Assembly: GCA_023433855.1 (NCBI GenBank)
Contig: JAEYTV010000310.1
Span: forward strand, 1 to 19,955
From: Pseudomonadota bacterium
Lineage (GTDB): Bacteria; Pseudomonadota; Alphaproteobacteria; Rhizobiales; Rhizobiaceae
Direction: 5' to 3'
DNA: 19,955 nt
Shown: positions 13,763 through 19,955 of the stretch, in pieces
Layout of the letters: each line of letters begins with the position of its first letter
Numbering within the stretch: position 1 is the stretch's first letter
Notes under the pieces: model-generated
Databases searched by the model: none
What the model was told of the DNA's origin: nothing
Seen by the model: only the letters and a program-made list of their open reading frames with translations
Translations under genes and position numbers: made by a program

Positions 13763-15022
13763 TCAGTCCAGATAGGTCGTCAGCTTCAAGCCGGCATCAA
13801 GGAAATGCGCAGGATCCACCGGGTTACCGTAGCGGCGCACCTCGTAATGTATATGCGCACCCGTGGAACGTCCAGTAGAACCGGCGTGGCCGATCACGTC
13901 CCCCTTCGATACGGCGGTTCCCTCTTCCACCAGGATCTTCGACAGATGCCCGTAGCGAGTGGTGATTCCCTGTCCATGATCGATCTCCACCATGTTGCCG
14001 TAGCCGCCGGAGATGCCCGCCGTGATGACTTTTCCCGATCCGGTCGCCTTGACGTCCTCTCCGGTCGCTGCCTCGAAGTCGATGCCTGCGTGCAAGGCGA
14101 GGCGTCCGAGGAAGGGATCAATGCGGTTTCCGTAGCGGCTGGTAATCTGATGTCCGGGTGCCGGGTTCCCGAACGGAAGGTCGCGGGCGGTCTCCCTGGC
14201 ACTTTCCAAGCGGTCAAGCGCGGTGTCGAGCTCACCGAGGGACGCCTCGAAGACGCTCGTACTGCGTTCGGGTTCAACATTTGGTCCACCCACCCCCTCG
14301 CTGGCGTTCGCTGGGCGGGCAGGCGTTGCGCTGATCTCGACCCCTGTGCGTTCGAGGATGGCGGTGATGGCATCGGCTGTCGATGATGCGCCGATCGTCA
14401 GATTCGCGATCTTGGCGAGTTGCTCCTTCTCGATGCTCTTCAGGGAACGTGTCACCTTCGAGAAGATGCGATCGGCACTGTCGGCGGTACTCTCGCGTAG
14501 CGCCACGTAGCCGATGCCCGGTGTCCGGGCGCTCGGGGCCGAGCCACCTGACAGGGATGCACGCCGTTCGTCGGTCGCACGTGCAGAAGCTTCACGAGTT
14601 TCCTGTGGCGCCAGGCCAGACTGTTCCGCCCGCTTGAGAATCGATCCGATCTTTCCGTGCCGGTCGAATAATGCATCCTGCTGTTCAAGCAGCCTTTCCA
14701 CTTTTTGCTCGACCAATTGCTGGTCGAGCAACTGACGGGAGGTGACGCGGTCGAGTTGGGACCGCAGCGCTGCAATCCGGTCTTCATAGTCGTGCTGGAT
14801 CCGGGCCTGCCTTGCCATGGTGGCGCCGATCAGATCGTCGCGCAGGAAAAGATAGCAGGTGGCGGCCAGATAGCCGACCACCATGATCGTCACGAAGCCC
14901 ACACATCCAGTCGCGATCCAGGGGCGGATGGTCACATGACGGATCTTGTCCCCGCTCGCCAGAATGAGGACGTGCTGCTGAGCACGTTTCCCGAATAGCC
15001 GGCCATCGGTATTTTTCGCCAC
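13763..15022 (-). CDS. Membrane-anchored M23 family (LytM/lysostaphin-type) peptidoglycan peptidase
   Basis: A 419-residue inner-membrane protein with its catalytic domain in the periplasm. A cytoplasmic N-terminus of about 35 residues precedes one membrane segment (about 36-60, WIATGCVGFVTIMVVGYLAA). A coiled-coil-rich stretch follows at about 70-135 (QHDYEDRIAALRSQLDRVTS, VEQKVERLLEQQDAL), then a low-complexity linker and the C-terminal M23 domain. Zinc and catalytic residues are intact: His311 and Asp315 in LHAGIDFEA, His358 in YGHLS, and His390/His392 in AHIHYEVR. It should therefore be an active cell-wall endopeptidase rather than an EnvC/NlpD-like activator. The start is GTG at 15022 with GGAGAGG 5 nt upstream. 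It lies 80 nt downstream of the DUF455 gene on the same strand. Confidence 0.93.
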   Translation of the reverse strand: MAKNTDGRLFGKRAQQHVLILASGDKIRHVTIRPWIATGCVGFVTIMVVGYLAATCYLFLRDDLIGATMARQARIQHDYEDRIAALRSQLDRVTSRQLLDQQLVEQKVERLLEQQDALFDRHGKIGSILKRAEQSGLAPQETREASARATDERRASLSGGSAPSARTPGIGYVALRESTADSADRIFSKVTRSLKSIEKEQLAKIANLTIGASSTADAITAILERTGVEISATPARPANASEGVGGPNVEPERSTSVFEASLGELDTALDRLESARETARDLPFGNPAPGHQITSRYGNRIDPFLGRLALHAGIDFEAATGEDVKATGSGKVITAGISGGYGNMVEIDHGQGITTRYGHLSKILVEEGTAVSKGDVIGHAGSTGRSTGAHIHYEVRRYGNPVDPAHFLDAGLKLTTYLD

Positions 15023-15083
15023 GTCATCCTCTCCGCAGGTGCGACTCGGTCAATCATCGATCCACTGCGGATTACACACTTCT

Positions 15084-15091
15084 ATGGTTAA
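15084..15091 (-). promoter_or_regulatory. Possible CtrA half-site upstream of the M23 peptidase gene
   Basis: TTAACCAT reads on the minus strand at 15091-15084, about 62 nt upstream of the peptidase GTG. This octamer is the CtrA half-site described for alphaproteobacterial cell-cycle genes. A cell-wall peptidase is a plausible target, but an 8-bp match can arise by chance. Confidence 0.25.
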
Positions 15092-15102
15092 CAAGCGCTT
15101 AT

Positions 15103-15930
15103 TCAGGCGCTGCTTGTCGCGGTCAGCGACCGATAGAAAGAGGGGGTGAGGCCTGCCTCGGCTCGCGCGATATCGTTGAACGGTGCCTTCAACGAGCCGC
15201 GGAAATTGGAGCGCACGAGTTGCTGGAACGTGGCGGCCGGGTCCTTCCTCTGGCGGGAACACAGGAAGCGGAACCACTTGGCGCCGATCGCCACGTGCCC
15301 CTTTTCGTCGTTGTAGATGACGTCGAGGATTGCGGCCGTCTCGCTGTCGCCGCTTTCGCGCATCTTCGCCTGCAGGGAAGGCGTGACATCCAGACCTCGT
15401 GCTTCCAGGATCAACGGCACGACCGCAAGCCGGGCGGTCAGGTCGTTCCGGGTGGAGTGCGCCGCCTGCCACAGGCCGTCATGAGCAGGCATGTCGCCAT
15501 AGTCGGCACCCAGGCTGTTCAGTCGTTCCCGCACCATCCGAAAATGCTTCGCCTCCTCGAAGGCGACTTGCATCCAGCCATCGAAGAAGGAGTTCGGCAC
15601 TGGTTCAGTTGCGAAGCGGGCAACGATATCAAGTGCGAGATCAACGGCATTGAGCTCGATGTGAGCGATGGCGTGCAGGGTCGCTATACGGCCCTGAACT
15701 GTGTGCAGGGACCGCTTCCCGACGGCTTTCGGCGGGACGAGTTCTGGCTTTTCCGGCCGACCCGGTCGCTCCGGGATGGGCGGGTCCAGAGGTGATCGCA
15801 ACGAGAGCCGGCGGTCGAACCAGCGGCTTGCGGCCTCCTGCGCGATGCGGGTCTTTGCATCCAGGTTGGAAGCAAGGATCGCAGTGATCGCGCCGCCGCG
15901 AAGGGAGGTGAGTGACGGTTCGCTTTCCAT
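15103..15930 (-). CDS. DUF455 family ferritin-like di-iron protein
   Basis: A 275-residue helical protein of the DUF455 family in the ferritin-like superfamily. The expected di-iron ligand pattern is visible: Glu92 in AHIELNAVDLALD, Glu126 and His129 in FEEAKHF, Glu176 in LILEARGLDVTP, and Glu209 and His212 in NDEKGHVAIG. This E, ExxH, E, ExxH arrangement indicates a carboxylate-bridged iron (or manganese) pair; the reaction catalysed is not known to me for this family. The start is the ATG at 15930 with GAGGGG upstream. The frame is open to 15987, but that would overlap bcp. It begins 7 nt after the bcp stop, so it is probably cotranscribed, which hints at a role in oxidative or iron stress. 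Confidence 0.9.
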   Translation of the reverse strand: MESEPSLTSLRGGAITAILASNLDAKTRIAQEAASRWFDRRLSLRSPLDPPIPERPGRPEKPELVPPKAVGKRSLHTVQGRIATLHAIAHIELNAVDLALDIVARFATEPVPNSFFDGWMQVAFEEAKHFRMVRERLNSLGADYGDMPAHDGLWQAAHSTRNDLTARLAVVPLILEARGLDVTPSLQAKMRESGDSETAAILDVIYNDEKGHVAIGAKWFRFLCSRQRKDPAATFQQLVRSNFRGSLKAPFNDIARAEAGLTPSFYRSLTATSSA

Positions 15931-15937
15931 GATCCCC

Positions 15938-16417
15938 TCAGCCCTCGGCTGACAACGTCTTGAGCGTAGCCAGCACGTCCTCGGCATGGTCCTTTACCTT
16001 CACCCTCGACCAGACTCTGGCGATCCTGCCGGCTGTGTCGATGAGGAAAGTGGTGCGTTCCACGCCCATGTAACTACGTCCATACATGGTCTTTTCCTTC
16101 CAGACGCCATACCGGACGGCAAGAGCGGTATCCTCGTCCGAAGCGAGGATGATGGAAAGGTGATGCTTCCGGGCGAACTTGTCGTGCTTCCTGACGCTGT
16201 CTGGAGAGACGCCGATGACGACGGCGCCCATCTCTTCAAACTGTGGCAGGAGCTGGGTGAACGCGAGGGCTTGCGACGTACAAGCCGGCGTGTCGTCTTT
16301 GGGATAAAAATACAGAACGACGGGCCGGCCGGAAAAGCCGCGGAGCGACACGGTACCACCACCGCTGACAGCAATATCGAAGTCTGGGGCAATGTCGCCA
16401 GGAACCAACTCGGACAT
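15938..16417 (-). CDS. bcp: Thioredoxin-dependent peroxiredoxin, Bcp/PrxQ type (apparently 1-Cys)
   Basis: A 159-residue peroxiredoxin of the Bcp/PrxQ group, which reduces hydrogen peroxide and organic peroxides using thiol donors. It shows the N-terminal GDIAPDFDI, the active-site segment YFYPKDDTPACTSQA with peroxidatic Cys46, GVSPDSVRKHDKFARKH, and the C-terminal YGRSYMGVERTTFLID block typical of Bcp. Cys46 is the only cysteine in the protein. The resolving cysteine that E. coli Bcp has five residues later is a leucine here, so an external thiol must resolve the sulfenic acid. The start is the ATG at 16417, which matches family length; the open frame to 16462 begins with TTG. It heads the group bcp, DUF455, M23 peptidase. 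Confidence 0.94.
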   Translation of the reverse strand: MSELVPGDIAPDFDIAVSGGGTVSLRGFSGRPVVLYFYPKDDTPACTSQALAFTQLLPQFEEMGAVVIGVSPDSVRKHDKFARKHHLSIILASDEDTALAVRYGVWKEKTMYGRSYMGVERTTFLIDTAGRIARVWSRVKVKDHAEDVLATLKTLSAEG

Positions 16418-16530
16418 GGATTTTCTTTCTTTCGCCAGGATATGGAGTGATTGTTGCCGCAATCGGTATATAGTGGCGCCGACGGCGTCCAGAGCTTGCG
16501 CGAGAGCACGGAAAGACAGATATCGACCTA

Positions 16531-19500
16531 ATGGCGGAAATTCGGGGTGAAAGGATCAGGTTCGACCGCAAGGATGTCGTGCCCCTGCACGAGCTCCCCT
16601 CTGCCCAGGCGGAAGACCCGATCATCGTCCATTGCCCGCCTCCCCGCACCCGCACGATAAGACTAGCCAGAACGATTGTCCTGTTTCTGATGCTGATGGT
16701 TGTCGCAATCGGCAGCGCCGTATTCGCCATAGAGGGTGGAGCGGTGGACGGCGCACTCTCGGCGCGGGCGCAGGAAGCCCTCAATGATGCGATCGGCCCA
16801 CGCTACGTTGCCGCCGTCGGCTCGACCGCGATTCGCTTTGACTCCGCCTTCCGCTTGGCGCTCGAAGCACGCAACGTCGATATCGTTGAGCAGGCGACGG
16901 GGCAGCATTTGAGCCGCGCGGGCGCCCTGCGCATGGCGATCGATCCGCTAGCTCTGATTGCCGGCCGCGTGTCCATACGACATATGGAGGCGGAAGACAT
17001 TCGGCTTGAGACGGCGCAGCTTCCGTCCGGCGACCCCTTGCCTTTGTCAAAAGTGCGCGTCGACAGCGTGCCGGGGCTTCTGGAGCAGGCTTTTCAACGC
17101 CTCGACGAGGTTCGCGGACTGATCGCGCGCACTGGGACGGGCTCCGTCACGATATCGGGCATTCAGGTTGTTTTGCCTGCTGCGCCTGGACGGAAGCTTA
17201 CCACCCTGATTGTCGAGAACCTCGACCTCAGCCGCAGCAGCGAGGGGGAGATCGAGGTGAATGGAACCATCAGGCTGAACGACCGCAAGGCCGTGCTGCA
17301 GGCCGCGTCCAAGACGGTCGACGGTGTGACCGCTTCCTTGTCGGCCAAGCTTGCGGGCCTTGAGGTGACGCCGTTCCTGCTGCAGCGGGCGGCGGATGGG
17401 GCACCCCGCGAGGGACTGGAGGGGTTCGTGGACCTCGACCTTGCCGCGGTCCGATCGCGGGAGACGACGAGGCCGTCGATGACCGCAACCCTGCGTCATT
17501 CGCCAGGGCATTTCTACTTCGACGGCCTGCAGCAGCCCCTCACCGGGGCTGTCATCAACATAGCTTATGACTTCACGAAGAACACGGTCGAGCTGCTCCA
17601 GTCGGAGGCGCGTTTCGGCCCCACGGTCCTGCCCTTCACCGGTGCGGTGATCGATCTCAACCGGCTTGATCCCGCAGACAGTCGTGTCGGCTTCGGTCTG
17701 GACCTGCTGATCAGCGGAGGAACCGCGGTCGGCGCGACTGAGAGCGAGCAGCCAGCCCAGTTCGACCTGAAGGCTACCGGCCGTTACCTCCCCCTTGAGC
17801 GCGAGTTGCAGTTCGACGAAATGGGGGTTTCGAGCCCGCTCGGCCTGATGGCCGGCGCATTGAGGATCCGCTTCGGGGAGGAGTCGCCGGAAATCAGCTT
17901 CGGAGCGCAGTTGCCGCAGATGCAAGTGACCGGGGTCAAGCAGTTGTGGCCTTTCTGGATGGCCAGGAACCCGCGCGCGTGGGTGATGGACAACCTGTTC
18001 GGCGGGACGGTCACGAATGGCTCCATAGCCGTCTTCATTCCCGCTGGGCGGATGAAGGGACCGGGCGTTCCGATGGAGCTTGACCGCAACGAGTTGCAGA
18101 TCAGTTTCGATCTGACGAATGCGCGGATGAACCTGCCCGGTGACATCCCTCCGTTACGCGACATCAATGGCCGGTTCGACCTGAAGGGGGAGGCACTGTC
18201 GGTCGACGTCGGCCAGGCCGCATCCTTCTTCCCGTCGGGGAAGTCCGTCACCGTGGAAGGCGGACGCTTTTCCATTCCCTCCACTTATGCGAAGCCGCTG
18301 ATGGCGGACCTCACGCTGAGGCTCTCCGGAGCGGCCGACGCGGTGACCGAACTGGTCGACTTCTCCCCGATCAACGCGCTGAAGGGCACGGGATTCGGGC
18401 CCGGCGATTTTTCCGGCAAGGCTCGCGTCGACCTCAGTGCGCGCATGGGGCTGATCAAGGCCCACGCGCCGCCAAAGCCGACCTGGAATGCCCATGTCGA
18501 GCTGGACGACGTGGATCTTCGCCCGGAATTCTCCGGTCACCGGATCGGTGGGCTTTCCGGTACGCTTGACGTGGACACCGAGGTCGCCCGCATCAACGCC
18601 ACGGGAACAGTCAATGGAGTTGAGGCTGACTTCATGCTGGTGGAACCGGTCAACAGGGCGTCCCCCATCAAGCGGGAACGGGTCGTCAAGGCGGTGCTGG
18701 GCAATGAGCAGCGCGAGAAACTGGTGCCGGGACTTTCAGATATCATCGAAGGCTCGATGTCAGTCCAGTGGACCTGGATCGACGAAAGGCGCCAGGCCGT
18801 GGCGCTCGATCTGAGCCGGGCAACCTTGTCGGTTCCGTGGCTGGGGTGGACGAAGGGTGGTGGTATCCCGGCGAAGGCACGGTTTGACCTCCTCGAGGAC
18901 GATGGTCGAACTGAACTTCGGGACTTCGAACTCACAGGTGACGGCTTCGGAGCGAAAGGAACGCTGTCGCTCAACGGCGATAAACTTGCTTCGGCAGAAT
19001 TTTCCCGTGTCCAGCTTTCTCCACTGGACAACTATGCGGTGGCCGTCTCACGCGCAAAAGGTGGATTCGACATATCGCTTGCAGGCTCTGCAATGGATAT
19101 CCGCCCCGTCATCACCCAACTGAGGAAAGGCGACGACGATCGTCGCGGTGCGGGCGCGGACAAGGACGGCGACACGGCAACCGTCCGTGCCAAGATCGAA
19201 CGATTGATCGGATTCAACGACCAGGCGCTTTCCAACGTCTCCTTTCTATTCTCGAGCCGGAAAGGCAACATCGCGGCAGCCGACTTTTCCGGCGTGACGA
19301 ACAATGGTCAGGCCGTCCTAAGCGAAATGAGCGGCGGGCAGACCATCTCAATTACCAGCACAGACGCGGGGTCTCTCAGTCGATTCCTGAACTTGTACAG
19401 CAACATGAGGGGAGGGCTGCTGAACCTGAAGCTCAAACCGCAGGGTACTGCCTGGTCGGGATCTCTCGATGTCCGCAACTTCGCCCTCGTCAACGAAAGC

Positions 19501-19955
19501 AAATTGCAGTCACTGATGTCGACGCAAGATGGGGAGGGACGTAGCCTGAACTCCGCGACGCGACGGAATATTGACGTCTCTTCCGCGAAATTCCAAAGAG
19601 GCTTCGCCAGCATCCTGTACCGTGATGGTTCGTTGACCGTGGAGAACGGCGTTGTTCGCGGTGAACAGATCGGCGCGACCTTCCAGGGGCTTGTGCGCAG
19701 CGCCAAAGGCAACATGGCCATGACTGGCACATTCATGCCTGCTTACGGATTGAACCGGTTGTTCGGAGAACTGCCGTTGATCGGTGCCATCCTTGGCAAT
19801 GGTCGCGATCGCGGGCTTGTCGGGATTACCTTCAAGCTGGAAGGTCCCTTCGAAAAGCCGCGGCTGACAGTCAATCCCCTGTCGCTGATCGCCCCGGGGA
19901 TCTTCCGACAGATCTTCGAATTCCAGAAGGGCCGCGTCTTGCCACGCGGCCCTAC
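16531..19955 (+). CDS. Very large AsmA/YhdP-like envelope protein (DUF3971), 3' end beyond window
   Basis: At least 1141 codons without a stop, running off the right edge. A charged cytoplasmic N-terminus of about 45 residues (MAEIRGERIRFDRKDVVPLH) is followed by one membrane anchor (about 47-67, TIVLFLMLMVVAIGSAVFAI). A long periplasmic region of repeated beta-strand-like segments follows, with the DUF3971/AsmA-like core near VKQLWPFWMARNPRAWVMDN (from about residue 470) and an AsmA_2-like C-terminal part (SLSRFLNLYSNMRGGLLNLK; GLNRLFGELPLIGAILGNGR). Proteins of the YhdP/TamB/AsmA group form periplasm-spanning grooves that help move phospholipid to the outer membrane. The start is the ATG at 16531; the ribosome binding site is weak. 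It is divergent from bcp across about 110 nt. Only the last few dozen residues are probably missing. Confidence 0.9.
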   Translation, partial: MAEIRGERIRFDRKDVVPLHELPSAQAEDPIIVHCPPPRTRTIRLARTIVLFLMLMVVAIGSAVFAIEGGAVDGALSARAQEALNDAIGPRYVAAVGSTAIRFDSAFRLALEARNVDIVEQATGQHLSRAGALRMAIDPLALIAGRVSIRHMEAEDIRLETAQLPSGDPLPLSKVRVDSVPGLLEQAFQRLDEVRGLIARTGTGSVTISGIQVVLPAAPGRKLTTLIVENLDLSRSSEGEIEVNGTIRLNDRKAVLQAASKTVDGVTASLSAKLAGLEVTPFLLQRAADGAPREGLEGFVDLDLAAVRSRETTRPSMTATLRHSPGHFYFDGLQQPLTGAVINIAYDFTKNTVELLQSEARFGPTVLPFTGAVIDLNRLDPADSRVGFGLDLLISGGTAVGATESEQPAQFDLKATGRYLPLERELQFDEMGVSSPLGLMAGALRIRFGEESPEISFGAQLPQMQVTGVKQLWPFWMARNPRAWVMDNLFGGTVTNGSIAVFIPAGRMKGPGVPMELDRNELQISFDLTNARMNLPGDIPPLRDINGRFDLKGEALSVDVGQAASFFPSGKSVTVEGGRFSIPSTYAKPLMADLTLRLSGAADAVTELVDFSPINALKGTGFGPGDFSGKARVDLSARMGLIKAHAPPKPTWNAHVELDDVDLRPEFSGHRIGGLSGTLDVDTEVARINATGTVNGVEADFMLVEPVNRASPIKRERVVKAVLGNEQREKLVPGLSDIIEGSMSVQWTWIDERRQAVALDLSRATLSVPWLGWTKGGGIPAKARFDLLEDDGRTELRDFELTGDGFGAKGTLSLNGDKLASAEFSRVQLSPLDNYAVAVSRAKGGFDISLAGSAMDIRPVITQLRKGDDDRRGAGADKDGDTATVRAKIERLIGFNDQALSNVSFLFSSRKGNIAAADFSGVTNNGQAVLSEMSGGQTISITSTDAGSLSRFLNLYSNMRGGLLNLKLKPQGTAWSGSLDVRNFALVNESKLQSLMSTQDGEGRSLNSATRRNIDVSSAKFQRGFASILYRDGSLTVENGVVRGEQIGATFQGLVRSAKGNMAMTGTFMPAYGLNRLFGELPLIGAILGNGRDRGLVGITFKLEGPFEKPRLTVNPLSLIAPGIFRQIFEFQKGRVLPRGP

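Noticed and set aside
15094..15111. AGCGC/GCGCT inverted repeat over the DUF455 stop codon
   Set aside because: Only a 5-bp stem with no T-run; not distinguishable from background in this GC-rich sequence.
16467..16472. TATATA between bcp and the AsmA-like gene as a shared -10 box
   Set aside because: No acceptable -35 box lies at the right distance on either strand.
17047..17925. 292-codon minus-strand open frame
   Set aside because: Antisense to the large AsmA-like gene, with no domain or ribosome binding site of note.
1..19955. tRNA, rRNA, CRISPR, insertion sequence or phage genes
   Set aside because: Looked for across the window by eye; none of their hallmarks (cloverleaf, spaced repeats, transposase motifs, terminal inverted repeats) was seen.

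Overview
The window reads as ordinary chromosome of an alphaproteobacterium of the Rhizobiales, most likely family Rhizobiaceae. The evidence is high GC with G/C-rich third codon positions, an alphaproteobacterial ATP synthase zeta subunit (DUF1476) next to purC, and protein sequences close to my memory of Rhizobium, Agrobacterium and Sinorhizobium homologues (PurC, RhlE-type helicase, Rpe, RutF-like flavin reductase). I see no insertion sequence, phage gene, tRNA, rRNA or CRISPR array. Genus and species cannot be fixed by eye.

Layout. (1) 1-320: 5' part of purC on the minus strand, running off the left edge, followed by a 650-base gap. (2) 973-1287: the zeta subunit gene (+), convergent with an RBBP9-type alpha/beta hydrolase (1587-2141, -). 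(3) A minus-strand group: orphan periplasmic substrate-binding protein (4650-5753), ribulose-phosphate 3-epimerase (3914-4591) and adenylosuccinate lyase (2384-3688). (4) Divergent from it, a tightly packed plus-strand operon at 5906-11578: flavin reductase, CoxD/MoxR ATPase, CoxE-type VWA protein, XdhC split over two genes, a two-domain molybdopterin-binding plus MocA-type nucleotidyltransferase, and a frameshifted TfoX-domain gene. (5) A minus-strand block: an RhlE-type DEAD-box helicase with a NUDIX hydrolase 6 nt behind it (12034-13557 and 11608-12027), then the group Bcp peroxiredoxin, DUF455 ferritin-like protein and membrane-anchored M23 peptidase (16417 down to 13763). (6) 16531 to the right edge: a very large AsmA/YhdP-like (DUF3971) envelope protein on the plus strand, truncated by the window.

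The most coherent unit is region 4. It looks like a maturation cassette for enzymes of the xanthine dehydrogenase / CO dehydrogenase family. The XdhC-type proteins and the CoxD/CoxE pair act on the molybdenum cofactor and active site. The fused protein could join cofactor handling to cytidylyl transfer, giving the molybdopterin cytosine dinucleotide these enzymes use. No structural (large, medium or small) hydroxylase subunit lies in the window, so the client enzyme is unknown.

Regulatory points worth noting are a 17-bp tandem repeat in the divergent spacer upstream of that operon, a good sigma70-type promoter followed by an interrupted palindrome ahead of the helicase, and a strong perfect hairpin after purB. 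Several genes appear to start at TTG or GTG. Long open frames antisense to real genes are common here because of the base composition and were discarded. The tfoX frameshift makes one of them look like a 554-codon gene.
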